From contig NZ_ABCF01000012.1 of NCBI RefSeq assembly GCF_000181495.1, forward strand, positions 1 to 61,977: a stretch of 61,977 bases of DNA. The letters are read 5' to 3'. The notes beneath the pieces are model-generated. The model ran no database searches and had not been told where the DNA came from. It saw only the letters and a list, made by a program, of their open reading frames with translations. Position 1 is the stretch's first letter, and every line of letters starts with the position of its first letter. This DNA comes from Bacillus sp. SG-1. Its GTDB lineage: Bacteria > Bacillota > Bacilli > Bacillales > Bacillaceae_B. This document shows, in pieces, positions 8,829-16,715 of the stretch. A program made the position numbers and the translations under genes.

Positions 8829-11528
8829 ATGAAAACAGAAGAACAATACATACTAAAGACATTTTATAAAACTATGATGAATGACCAAGCAGAGCATCCT
8901 ATAGCTGTACTGGGGGAAGCCTACCTTGTGGAACAGCAAAAGGATCTCCCTGATTTATCCTATATCCGCTTTGCCCAGGGTGAAGTTTACTTCCACCATA
9001 AAGATTATGAAGCGGCTATTTTTAAATGGGAAAATATCGATAATGAATTAGCCGGCTGGGCTCAAAAGAACACAGCTGATGCCTTCTTTGAACTCGACCA
9101 GCTTTCCACCGCGGAAGAGGTTTATAAAGCTGTGAAAACCGAGTGCCCGACACTAAAAGCTGAGGTCGCTCTTCATTTATTTTCGCTCTATATCAAACAG
9201 GGTGATATCCAAAGTGCAGACGCCGTAATCAAAAATGCCGTCTCCATGAACCCTGATTATCCTGATATGACATCGGTTGCCCAACATTTCTTTGAGAAGA
9301 ACAGAGATTGGCACAGTGCGGTGGAGCTTGCGGTCAACGAAGCGATAAGGACTGAAGAATTGCAGTGGTTTGAGACGCTGAAAGGGTATATAAATTCAGG
9401 AGTAACGAGGGACATTACGCCTGGCTACTTTATGGAAGGGCTCTTTACCCTTTCAACCATTGATAAACTACTATTAGAACAAATTATCAGCTCTCTTTGG
9501 CATAGCTACCGGGACAGCGATATGTATGAGGAGTGGATTGGGAAGGTCAATCTGCTGATTGTGGATATTGATGTAGGGAGCGGCGAAAGCTGGATGGAGC
9601 TGTCTTCTCTTTACAAAGAAACGTATGAGATGCTGATTAGCAGCGGTCGATTTATCAAAGAACTTCAGCCTCTTGTACCAAAACTGCTTATGGCCTGGGT
9701 AAACATTACCGATTCCAAGCATACGGTTTATGCTGCATCAGCCTTGCTCTCTTGGGAAGAACTTTTCCCTAAGAGTGTCGATGGCTGGGCGGTGAAGAAG
9801 GCAAAGAACCTGATGGGCAAAGCCGGGGTGAAGTCGAATGGATTCAATCAAACCCTGAGCCTGCTTGATGAAATCTTGGAATGGACCCAACATCAAGACG
9901 TGAAGGTTGACAGCAGGTACCAGTGGATTATAAAGGAATTAAAAAATACAGAGGTTCACCGTCTGTTAGTCTCAGGTTCATCTGAAGAGGAAGTATACTC
10001 ATTTATCGATCGAGTAGCGGGGAGCAGCATTTTCAATCAACTGCCATCCACGCCTGTGCTTCTGAAGCATAACAGTTCAACTCAGTATAGAAGGATATCC
10101 GATAAAGGAATTGTAACGCTGGACAGCAAAGAGGAGTTCCAGGATGAGTCCATGCTTCTCCGTCAGCCGGGGACGGTATGGCTGCAGCAAGAGCAGCCTT
10201 CTGCATTCCTGCAAGAAAATAAGCTGACCTGTTTACTGGCTTCCAATGTGACCGGTGACAGTGTGTTAAATATGTCAGACAGCATTCTTTATGTCATTGA
10301 TGGGAAAGAGCGTTTGACAGAAAATGTTTTTAAAGGGCTGGTAGTAGTCAAAGAGAAGAACCCTGACCTTAAAGTGAATGTCCTGCTTTCTGTGAGCCAA
10401 GGGAAAGTTCAGGATGAAACGGTATCGGAAACCAAGTCCTTGTTAGGGAAGTACTTCCCTGATGCAAATGTTTTTCAGGCATCTTCTTTGGAAGATTTAT
10501 CAGCCATTGCCCGTTTCCACTTCCGGTCTCCATCAGAAGACGACCGGACTGAAAACCTGCTTTACTATGTTAAAGATATTCTAAAGGATCTTCTCCGTCA
10601 AAGAGTGGACAGGGAAAATAATCTCATTGACTCCATTCAGTGGAATAAAGATATGGAGAAGAAATTGAATGGTGCCCACCTGCAGCTTCAGGATATGGAA
10701 GCTGAGAAGGCGGCGGCCATCAAGTCTGCTTTTATAGAAAAAACAAGTCAGGTTCAAAACAGAATACTGGAAGAACTTCCGGTTGTTTTAAAGAAATGTG
10801 TTGATTTCATCGAAGAGGACAGTGATTTCCGAACGCTGCACCTGTCACTGAATGATGAAATGAACAGAAGGATAGAATCCTATTTGAATGAGAAGGCAAT
10901 GCCTCATCTTAAACAAAATTTGGATGAATGGATCGCCTTTGCTACAGAGGAGCTCCAATCTGGCAAGCAGTACCTCGAAGAAATGCGCGACAGTTTCAAT
11001 GCCATGTATCGTGAAGAAAGACTCGAGCTGGTATGTGACTTCAAAGTCTTAAACGACTGGCGCCGGGATGCAGACAGAATGACTAGCAAGGTCATGAAGG
11101 ACAAGGTCAATATCCTCCTGCGCCGCAATCCTTCTCAAGTGCTGTTGAAAAGCGTCGGGAAATTACTTGGCTCTATTGGTCAGAATAAGCAGATGCTTTT
11201 AAACCAGTACACGAGATTCATTGAAAATGAAAGTTATGAAGATACGGCCCAAGCGGTAATGGAAAGGTTCATGGGTCAGTTCCAGCTGTTCCAGCAGTCG
11301 ATCGAAAGAGATGTAGCAATCTTCTTCCGAGGCCCGCTCGCCGAACTGGAGAATACATCAGAAGAAACGAAAACCCTGATTGCGGATAACGAGTTCGAAC
11401 TGAGCACGCTTAAAGCAAATCCTGAAGCAGTCAAAGATCCGTTGAAACTTTTCAACATCAGGCAGCGCCAGCTTGAACTCATCTACAAGAATAACAAACA
11501 ACCTGATTTTGCAAATGCAAACGTCTAA
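8829..11528 (+). CDS. TPR protein with a degenerate dynamin-like G domain
   Basis: 899-aa cytosolic protein. Residues about 20-190 form TPR-like helical repeats (for example FAQGEVYFHHKDYEAAIFKW). From about 375 to 590 the order of segments resembles a dynamin-family GTPase: a strand LLVSGSSEEEVYSFIDRVAG, then LPSTPVLLKH, then PGTVWLQ, then SDSILYVIDGKERLTENVF, then a KVNVLLSV strand. The P-loop GxxxxGK[ST] is replaced by SGSSEEEV and no DxPG is present, so GTP binding is unlikely. Residues 590-890 are long helices, as in a dynamin stalk. Function is unknown; a membrane or scaffold role is only a guess. RBS GGAGG lies 6 nt before ATG. It is monocistronic with its own terminator. Confidence 0.75.
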   Translation: MKTEEQYILKTFYKTMMNDQAEHPIAVLGEAYLVEQQKDLPDLSYIRFAQGEVYFHHKDYEAAIFKWENIDNELAGWAQKNTADAFFELDQLSTAEEVYKAVKTECPTLKAEVALHLFSLYIKQGDIQSADAVIKNAVSMNPDYPDMTSVAQHFFEKNRDWHSAVELAVNEAIRTEELQWFETLKGYINSGVTRDITPGYFMEGLFTLSTIDKLLLEQIISSLWHSYRDSDMYEEWIGKVNLLIVDIDVGSGESWMELSSLYKETYEMLISSGRFIKELQPLVPKLLMAWVNITDSKHTVYAASALLSWEELFPKSVDGWAVKKAKNLMGKAGVKSNGFNQTLSLLDEILEWTQHQDVKVDSRYQWIIKELKNTEVHRLLVSGSSEEEVYSFIDRVAGSSIFNQLPSTPVLLKHNSSTQYRRISDKGIVTLDSKEEFQDESMLLRQPGTVWLQQEQPSAFLQENKLTCLLASNVTGDSVLNMSDSILYVIDGKERLTENVFKGLVVVKEKNPDLKVNVLLSVSQGKVQDETVSETKSLLGKYFPDANVFQASSLEDLSAIARFHFRSPSEDDRTENLLYYVKDILKDLLRQRVDRENNLIDSIQWNKDMEKKLNGAHLQLQDMEAEKAAAIKSAFIEKTSQVQNRILEELPVVLKKCVDFIEEDSDFRTLHLSLNDEMNRRIESYLNEKAMPHLKQNLDEWIAFATEELQSGKQYLEEMRDSFNAMYREERLELVCDFKVLNDWRRDADRMTSKVMKDKVNILLRRNPSQVLLKSVGKLLGSIGQNKQMLLNQYTRFIENESYEDTAQAVMERFMGQFQLFQQSIERDVAIFFRGPLAELENTSEETKTLIADNEFELSTLKANPEAVKDPLKLFNIRQRQLELIYKNNKQPDFANANV

Positions 11529-11532
11529 AAAG

Positions 11533-11565
11533 AAAAAACATGGCCTATTTCTGGTCATGTTTTTT
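11533..11565 (+). terminator. terminator after the TPR gene
   Basis: Stem AAAAAACATGGCC / GGTCATGTTTTTT (one G-T pair) with a 7-nt loop. The symmetric A and T tracts would also work on the minus strand. Confidence 0.85.
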
Positions 11566-11679
11566 CCCTTTATCATTTTGTTTTTCTGCATTTATTTTAT
11601 TGTTAGGGGCTAAGGCTTTTTTAAAAGAAGTCGACCCGAGATTATTATTCGGTGCAGCTTGTTCATTCCAGTCAGTCAT
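11545..11679 (-). CDS. possible 44-aa hydrophilic small protein
   Basis: An open frame from ATG 11679 to TAG 11545-11547 encodes 44 residues starting MTDWNEQAAP and ending KGKKHDQK; it is rich in Asn, Lys and Gln. AAGGATGTG lies about 8-10 nt upstream. Composition and size recall minor acid-soluble spore proteins, but I do not recognise the family. Its 3' end overlaps the terminator of the convergent TPR gene, so the same hairpin could end both messages. It lies about 100 bp after the 69-aa gene on the same strand. Confidence 0.4.
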   Translation of the reverse strand: MTDWNEQAAPNNNLGSTSFKKALAPNNKINAEKQNDKGKKHDQK

Positions 11680-11733
11680 TTCTTATTCACATCCTTAGAT
11701 TTATGAGGATCGTTACAGAAGGGAGCATGAATG

Positions 11734-11766
11734 GGTGCCTGGTACAAAGGGCTGGAACCAGGCGCC
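11734..11766. repeat. dispersed palindrome, GGTGCCTGG family
   Basis: Arms GGTGCCTGGT (11734-11743) and ACCAGGCGCC (11757-11766). The same arms recur at 23642-23688 and 40145-40169. Confidence 0.7.
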
Positions 11767-11778
11767 CTGGAACTGCGA

Positions 11779-11988
11779 TTACTCCCCTTTTATTAGTGAA
11801 CCAAGTTTTTTCATTTCCTTGTCTTCCTTAGGGTGGACAGGGAATGGATTCTCCTGGCGGGCAAAGTCCTGTTTCGTGTCCAGGGTGACACCCATCTGCG
11901 CACCTGTGCTGTCATTGATGATTGCTTCGTTCTTGCCGTCAAAATGAGGTGTCGTCTGTGAATGCTGATTTTGGTTTTCGTTCGGCAT
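11779..11988 (-). CDS. small hydrophilic protein, unknown
   Basis: 69 aa, charged and Asn/Gln-rich (starts MPNENQNQHSQTT, ends MKKLGSLIKGE), with no membrane segment or signal peptide. A good AAAGGAG about 9 nt upstream of ATG 11988 supports translation. I do not recognise it; small proteins of this composition in Bacillaceae are often spore or stress components, but nothing here proves that. The 44-aa frame follows on the same strand, and the gene upstream is divergent. Confidence 0.6.
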   Translation of the reverse strand: MPNENQNQHSQTTPHFDGKNEAIINDSTGAQMGVTLDTKQDFARQENPFPVHPKEDKEMKKLGSLIKGE

Positions 11989-12173
11989 GATTTCAACTCC
12001 TTTAAGCTTAGGATTCGATATTTTGAGAAGAGATATACTTGTAAGCCATGTTTGTTATTATTAGAGACATGAAAATCAGGAAGCGTCGTACCGCCCCTCC
12101 ACATTCAATAGAAGGAATACTAACGGTTTTGGCGAACAGTAATAGTAATCGCTTACATAAAGGGGAGAAGAGG

Positions 12174-12512
12174 ATGGAGTTTAAAAGTTATGAAGAGTTC
12201 TGGCCGTTTTATCTTTCTCAGCACAGCAAACCTTCAACAAGGGCTTGGCATTTTATTGGAACAAGCTTTGTATTCGTGTTTGTTATATTATCCGTTTTCA
12301 CCCTTAATTTTTGGTTTCTTGTATTGGCACCCGTGACAGCCTATGCTTTTGCCTGGTTCAGCCATTTTTTCATTGAAGGTAACAAGCCTGCCACATTTGG
12401 TCATCCTGTCTGGTCGTTACGAGCTGATTTCCGCATGTACCGGCTGATCTTATTTAGACGGCTGCAAAAAGAACTGGAAAAAAATCAGGAGCTGACAACT
12501 AGTGCAAAATAA
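12174..12512 (+). CDS. Mpo1-like (DUF962) membrane protein
   Basis: 112-aa protein of the Mpo1/YGL010w family. The yeast member is an Fe-dependent dioxygenase in alpha-oxidation of 2-hydroxy fatty acids; bacterial members are largely uncharacterised. The family pattern is visible: HSKPSTRAWHFIGT near residue 15 and WFSHFFIEGNKPATFGHP near 60, with conserved His residues, around two hydrophobic segments (about 30-48 and 50-66). I chose ATG 12174, preceded by AAGGGGAG, over a longer upstream reading whose extra 42 residues are unlike the family. Its last 11 nt overlap the CHY zinc-finger gene, so the two are probably co-translated. Confidence 0.75.
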   Translation: MEFKSYEEFWPFYLSQHSKPSTRAWHFIGTSFVFVFVILSVFTLNFWFLVLAPVTAYAFAWFSHFFIEGNKPATFGHPVWSLRADFRMYRLILFRRLQKELEKNQELTTSAK

Positions 12513-12846
12513 CCTAGTCATTGTGAAAGGACATGAAGTAAAGGGTGTCGATGTTGATACGCAAACAAGATGCCGTCATTATCATAAAGAAATCGATATT
12601 ATTGCGATCAAATTTAAGTGTTGTGGCACCTACTATCCATGCCACCTGTGTCATCAAGAGACCGCTGACCATCCCGCCGAAGTCTGGGATAAGGAATCAA
12701 GAAATGTGAAGGCCGTTCTTTGCGGTTCTTGCGGTCACGAACTGACCATCGCCGAGTATATGAATTGTAAATCCAGCTGTCCTGAATGCCATGCCTCCTT
12801 CAACCCAGGCTGTGCCTTGCATTATGATTTGTATTTTGAAGTGTAG
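12502..12846 (+). CDS. CHY-type zinc-finger protein
   Basis: 114 aa, full of paired Cys and His: TRCRHYHKEIDIIAIKFKCC, YYPCHLCHQE, CGSCGHEL, CPECHASFNPGC. This is the CHY zinc-finger fold, binding several Zn ions; yeast Hot13 and plant CHY proteins share it. Bacterial function is unknown, with redox or metal handling the usual guess. The start is GTG 12502, with AGGAG ten nt upstream inside the preceding Mpo1-like gene. The overlap suggests a two-gene operon. An imperfect hairpin terminator follows. Confidence 0.8.
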   Translation: MQNNLVIVKGHEVKGVDVDTQTRCRHYHKEIDIIAIKFKCCGTYYPCHLCHQETADHPAEVWDKESRNVKAVLCGSCGHELTIAEYMNCKSSCPECHASFNPGCALHYDLYFEV

Positions 12847-12848
12847 AG

Positions 12849-12884
12849 CAAGATTGAGGTTGCGTAACGACCTTGATCTTTTTT
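12849..12884 (+). terminator. terminator after the CHY gene
   Basis: Imperfect stem AAGATTGAGGT / ACCTTGATCTT with G-T and A-C contacts, followed by a T run. Confidence 0.6.
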
Positions 12885-12952
12885 ATTGAGTTGAATCGTA
12901 AAAACAAGACTGTGTTAGAATGAATACAAAAAGCTGAGGGAGAGGTAAAATC

Positions 12953-13183
12953 ATGTATATGACTATAAAAGAAATCGCTGAATATCTCTCGCTTCCTGAA
13001 TCGTATATCGAGGTGTTGATCAAACAGAAAAAGATCAAGGCGGTATTTGATGGTGAACAGTATCTGATCAATAAGGACAACTTTCAAAACTATCATGAGC
13101 AGATGGAAGCCTACAGGAAGCATTTTGAACAATGGCAGAATGAACCGATTCCAGAAGATCCGGATATCAAAGATGAGGATTGA
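12953..13183 (+). CDS. excisionase-type helix-turn-helix protein
   Basis: 76-aa protein whose first 45 residues (MTIKEIAEYLSLPESYIEVLIKQKKIKAVFDGEQYLI) have the winged helix-turn-helix pattern of the excisionase/MerR-like family used for DNA binding. The C-terminal third is acidic. GAGAGG lies upstream of ATG 12953. No integrase or phage gene is nearby, so excision is not a likely role; a small transcription factor is more plausible. The next 300 nt hold a repeat array and then the ppaC promoter. Confidence 0.65.
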   Translation: MYMTIKEIAEYLSLPESYIEVLIKQKKIKAVFDGEQYLINKDNFQNYHEQMEAYRKHFEQWQNEPIPEDPDIKDED

Positions 13184-13222
13184 TGGTTATTAGAGCAGGA
13201 GCTGTCGAAAAGAGCGGAAAAA

Positions 13223-13460
13223 GTGTCATCGAGGAGCTTTTCAAGGACATGGAAGCCCGAAAAGATTGGGAAAAGTGTCTTGAGGAAGCTCCTCAAGGAC
13301 GTGAGCGCTTGAAATGAGCAGGAAAAGTGTCATGAGGGAGCTCCTCAAGGCCATGAAAGTCCAAAAAGAGCGGTAAAAAGTGTCATGAGGAAATTCCTCA
13401 AGGACATGAAAACCCAAAATGATCGGGAAAGATGTCATGAGGGAGCTTTTCAAAGACAGT
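13223..13460. repeat. tandem array, 52-bp unit (5 copies)
   Basis: GTGTC (or ATGTC) starts fall at 13223, 13275, 13327, 13380 and 13432: steps of 52, 52, 53 and 52. Each unit contains a short palindrome that changes between copies while mostly keeping pairing, for example CTTGAGGA-AGC-TCCTCAAG in copy 2 and TGAGGAA-A-TTCCTCA in copy 4. It lies between the small helix-turn-helix gene and the ppaC promoter. Confidence 0.9.
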
Positions 13461-13563
13461 AACATTTATTTCCCCGGGGTTCGTACATCTCAAAACAAAA
13501 GCTGCAGCTATCGCTTATTTGCATTCGTAAATGATTTAAATTATTTCAACCACCAGCCAACAT

Positions 13564-13592
13564 TTGATGCGAAAACAGTGTTCGAATATGAT
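13564..13592 (+). promoter_or_regulatory. putative sigma-A promoter of ppaC
   Basis: TTGATG (13564-13569), 17-nt spacer, TATGAT (13587-13592), about 75 nt before the start codon. Confidence 0.6.
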
Positions 13593-13669
13593 AAAATACT
13601 GTCGTATGTTATGATTTCACTAGTGAATTTTAAGACTACATAAAAGAATGTAAAAAAAGGAGAGTCATG

Positions 13670-14602
13670 ATGGAAAAAGTATTGATCTTTGGTCATAAGA
13701 ACCCAGATACAGATACGATCTGCTCTGCATTGGTTTACGCGGATCTAAAACAACAATTAGGTGTAAATGCTGAGCCTGTCCGCCTCGGAGAAATTAATGG
13801 GGAAACTCAATATGCACTTGATCATTTTAAAGTTGAAGCACCCCGCCTTGTAGAAAAAGTTGCGGCAGAAGCGAAAGAAGTAATCCTTGTGGACCACAAC
13901 GAACGTCAGCAGAGTGCTGATGACATCGAGGAAGTAAGAGTCCTTGAAGTAATCGATCACCATAGGATTGCAAATTTTGAAACAAGCGATCCACTATACT
14001 ACCGTGCCGAACCGGTTGGCTGCACAGCGACGATTTTAAACAAAATCTACAAAGAAAAAGGCTTGAACATCAGCAAAGAAATGGCAGGACTAATGTTGTC
14101 TGCCATCATCTCTGATTCCCTGTTGTTCAAATCTCCTACATGCACAGATGAAGATGTCCAAGCTGCACGTGAGCTTGCGGAAATCGCGGGTGTGGATGCA
14201 GATGAGTACGGACTTGAAATGCTTAAAGCAGGTGCAAGCCTGGGCGATAAAACCGCTGCAGACCTGATTTCCCTCGATGCAAAGGAATTCCAAATGGGTA
14301 ACTACAAAGTGGAAGTGGCTCAGGTGAATGCCGTTGACACGGATGAAGTTCTTCAACGTCAAAGCGAGCTTGAAGAGGCCATCTCCAAAGCAGTCTCAGA
14401 AAAAGGCCTGGATCTGTTCCTATTCGTAACCACTGATATCCTGAACAGCGACTCCGTTGCATTGGCATTAGGGGAAAAAGCTGAAGCAGTTGAAAAAGCT
14501 TACGATGTGAAACTTGATAATAGCACTGCAGTACTTAAAGGCGTTGTATCCCGCAAGAAACAAATCGTACCGGTATTGACAGAAACTTTAAAGAATATGT
14601 AA
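13670..14602 (+). CDS. ppaC: manganese-dependent inorganic pyrophosphatase
   Basis: Family II (DHH) pyrophosphatase that hydrolyses PPi to two phosphates and so pulls biosynthetic reactions forward; cytosolic and usually essential. 310 aa. Metal-binding motifs of the family are visible: [13 protein letters not shown] near residue 8, VDHNE near 74 and DHHRI near 96 in the DHH domain. The C-terminal DHHA2 domain ends [11 protein letters not shown]. It is close to B. subtilis PpaC throughout. I chose the second of two ATG codons because GGAG (13659-13662) then sits 7 nt away, and because the family begins MEK. Single gene with its own promoter and terminator. Confidence 0.95.
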   Translation: MEKVLIFGHKNPDTDTICSALVYADLKQQLGVNAEPVRLGEINGETQYALDHFKVEAPRLVEKVAAEAKEVILVDHNERQQSADDIEEVRVLEVIDHHRIANFETSDPLYYRAEPVGCTATILNKIYKEKGLNISKEMAGLMLSAIISDSLLFKSPTCTDEDVQAARELAEIAGVDADEYGLEMLKAGASLGDKTAADLISLDAKEFQMGNYKVEVAQVNAVDTDEVLQRQSELEEAISKAVSEKGLDLFLFVTTDILNSDSVALALGEKAEAVEKAYDVKLDNSTAVLKGVVSRKKQIVPVLTETLKNM

Positions 14603-14611
14603 TTTGAAAAG

Positions 14612-14640
14612 AGTCAGCAGCCTTGGTTGCTGGCTTTTTT
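14612..14640 (+). terminator. ppaC terminator
   Basis: Stem AGTCAGCA / TGCTGGCT with a short loop, followed by six T. Confidence 0.8.
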
Positions 14641-14670
14641 GGTGCCGATTGAGATAGATGACGCAGCGAG

Positions 14671-14760
14671 GGACATCAAAAGGGAGAAAACAGAAAATGA
14701 TGTAGGGCGCACAAGGAGCCGGGGACCTCAAAATGAGACAGTGCCCCAGTTAAGCGCCAA
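14671..14760. repeat. two degenerate copies 52 bp apart
   Basis: GGGACATCAAAA and GGGACCTCAAAA begin at 14670 and 14722, 52 bp apart, between the convergent ppaC and kinase genes. The rest of the unit is only weakly conserved. The spacing equals the period of the long arrays. Confidence 0.45.
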
Positions 14761-14770
14761 CCATAGCACC

Positions 14771-14799
14771 AAAAAAGCGAACCCAATCAGGATTCGCTT
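14771..14799 (-). terminator. terminator of the KinB-like gene
   Basis: On the minus strand GCGAATCC-TGATT-GGGTTCGC is followed by TTTTTT. The stop codon TGA of the kinase lies in the hairpin loop. Confidence 0.8.
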
Positions 14800-16058
14800 C
14801 TTGTATTTCTATCATGCAATGGCAGTACTATACGGACGACCGTTCCTTTTTCAGGTTGACTATCATATTCAATCTTTCCATGCAATTCGCGAATGATCTT
14901 ATTGGTGACCATACTGCCCAGCCCGGTTCCTTTCGTTTTCGTTGTATAGAAAGGAAGGCCGATTTTGCTTAGCTGTTCTGATGTCATGCCGATGCCATTA
15001 TCGGAAATGCGGATTTCTACAGTATCTGTCAGCATGCCGGTGGAAATCTCGATCCTCACTATACCTCGCTTATCTTCAGTAGATTCTATTCCATTTTTGA
15101 TAACATTCATGATTGCCTGTTTTAAATGATGCTCATCGCCCTCGATATAATATTCATTGTCTGTATTAAGAACAATCGAGGTATTGGAATATGCAGCATA
15201 TGGTCTCAACAGGTCTACAGAGGATTGGATTACGTTTGTCAAATTGATGACCGACACATGAAACTTTTCCGGTTTTGTGATACTCAAGTAATCGGTTATG
15301 ATCTTATTTGTCCGATCCAATTCTTCCAGGATGAGAGGAGAAAACCTTTTAAACTGCTCATCTTTCGTGTCTTCACTCAGGTGCTGGATAAAGCCTTTCA
15401 CGGTGGAGAGTGGATTGCGGATTTCATGTGCAATCGACGCAGCCATTTGGCCGACCATATTCAATTTATCGAGATAGACCATCTCCTCAATTTGTTTATT
15501 TGTTTTCATGAGCCTCTCAATAATGAGAACCAAGGAGACGAATGTAAAAACGAATGTGCCAAAGTAAATAATATAGAAAGTAAGATCCAGCATCGTAACA
15601 GTAAAGAGGATGATCGTTATGTAAATCGCTGAATAGACTGTCATTATTAACAAACTGACAAGAAACTTATGCTTTGTTTTATGAAGCATCTTTTGAAATA
15701 AGAGACCGACAGCGAACGCAAGGACGGAAACAGCAATGCCGATAATCACGTAAGGACCGCCTATCAGATAACGAAAAATACATACGATCAAAAGGACAAG
15801 GCTGCCTGATATGGCCCCGGCATAAATAGTAACAATCATGATGGCGATCATTCGGAGATCAAAGTGTGTTTCACCCAGTGTTTCAATAGGATAAAACATG
15901 CAGAACAATGCTCCCATGGAACCAACCAGCCCATAGTTTATTTTTTCTTTAAAATTTTGCTCAGACAGATATTTATAAGGAAAAAAGATATTTGCATTAA
16001 ATGTGAATGAGAACAAAATAGTTATGTTGATTAATAGAGTTTTAATTAATATAAGCAA
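14787..16058 (-). CDS. KinB-like sensor histidine kinase
   Basis: 423-aa membrane kinase. The first 185 residues form about six membrane segments of the 5TM-5TMR_LYT type, followed by HisKA with His211 in ASIAHEIRNPLSTVKGF and a HATPase_c domain (N-box NVIKNGIES, G1 DNGIGM, G2 TKGTGLGS). This is the layout of B. subtilis KinB, which feeds phosphate to Spo0F in the sporulation phosphorelay. No response regulator lies next to it, as for orphan phosphorelay kinases. The start is a TTG (16058) with GGGAGG 7 nt upstream. A good promoter lies about 50-75 nt upstream. The signal is unknown; the link to sporulation rests on similarity. Confidence 0.75.
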   Translation of the reverse strand: MLILIKTLLINITILFSFTFNANIFFPYKYLSEQNFKEKINYGLVGSMGALFCMFYPIETLGETHFDLRMIAIMIVTIYAGAISGSLVLLIVCIFRYLIGGPYVIIGIAVSVLAFAVGLLFQKMLHKTKHKFLVSLLIMTVYSAIYITIILFTVTMLDLTFYIIYFGTFVFTFVSLVLIIERLMKTNKQIEEMVYLDKLNMVGQMAASIAHEIRNPLSTVKGFIQHLSEDTKDEQFKRFSPLILEELDRTNKIITDYLSITKPEKFHVSVINLTNVIQSSVDLLRPYAAYSNTSIVLNTDNEYYIEGDEHHLKQAIMNVIKNGIESTEDKRGIVRIEISTGMLTDTVEIRISDNGIGMTSEQLSKIGLPFYTTKTKGTGLGSMVTNKIIRELHGKIEYDSQPEKGTVVRIVLPLHDRNTRSES

Positions 16059-16104
16059 GGACGAGCCTCCCGCTGTATGATCTAATTTTGAGAATTGAAA
16101 AAAT

Positions 16105-16133
16105 TGTATAATCCCCGTCTTTTAGCATATCAA
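16105..16133 (-). promoter_or_regulatory. promoter of the KinB-like gene
   Basis: On the minus strand TTGATA (16133-16128), exactly 17 nt, then TATACA (16110-16105): a good sigma-A match. Confidence 0.65.
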
Positions 16134-16174
16134 GCATTGCCCGTTTGAACAAACATTTTTTTTGCAGTTATAAC

Positions 16175-16205
16175 AAAAAGCCCGGACTTTGCTGAAGTCC
16201 AGGCC
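16175..16205 (-). terminator. terminator of the 118-aa gene
   Basis: Minus-strand stem GGCCTGGACTT / AAGTCCGGGC followed by TTTTT. Confidence 0.8.
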
Positions 16206-16211
16206 TAAATC

Positions 16212-16568
16212 TTATTTTAAATTTTCAATATCGTCCCTTACATGGGGTTTATGTTCATCGAGCACACCGATTTTCTCTATATGCTGCCTGGTTTCCGCGT
16301 CTCCAAGTTTATAGATCATGGCGTAAATCTTCTGCATGGATCTGTCATACTGTGCGTCTTCAGGGTCATTATGATATTGCCTGAATGGAATGTGAGAACG
16401 GATAAAAGTCGAGACATCATCGTCATAATTGTCATCGAATAATTTCTGGAGCTCTGTTCTTTCCTCGGGCGTCGCTAAGATGTGCAGTCCTGCACTCTCT
16501 TCAAAAGAAGGCTCCTCCAGGATATCTCCGCTTCTCATATCTACATAATAAGATCTTTTTGCTTCCAT
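16212..16568 (-). CDS. conserved hypothetical protein, 118 aa
   Basis: Acidic soluble protein, no membrane segment. It begins MEAKRSYYVDMRSGDI and has a conserved-looking middle, LFDDNYDDDVSTFIRSHIPF then a YHNDPEDAQYD stretch. I recall similar 115-125-aa Bacillaceae proteins carrying an uninformative 'hydrolase/acyltransferase' label, but I see no catalytic motif and would not use that name. AGGAGG about 11 nt before ATG supports the start. It is transcribed away from the Nudix gene and ends at a terminator just before the kinase promoter, so it is its own unit. Confidence 0.65.
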   Translation of the reverse strand: MEAKRSYYVDMRSGDILEEPSFEESAGLHILATPEERTELQKLFDDNYDDDVSTFIRSHIPFRQYHNDPEDAQYDRSMQKIYAMIYKLGDAETRQHIEKIGVLDEHKPHVRDDIENLK

Positions 16569-16715
16569 CTCTTATTGCCTCCTTAGATATATTTAGAAAA
16601 ACATTTTTAATTCAGGTAATGTTGTAAGGGGACTGGCCCCATATTGTGTTAATACCTCCTTTGATGTGAGAGTAAACGGTTTTTGCGACGGATGGAAGGA
16701 TTAGAGGTTTGGACT

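Noticed and set aside
12953-13183. Prophage or integrative element marked by an excisionase
   Set aside because: The HTH protein is the only hint. No integrase, attachment repeats or phage genes are nearby.
16617-16662. Minus-strand mini-gene of 11 codons behind a perfect AAAGGAGGT
   Set aside because: The peptide MGPVPLQHYLN has no family and the gap from the Shine-Dalgarno to the ATG is about 11 nt. The motif may be a chance or a relic.
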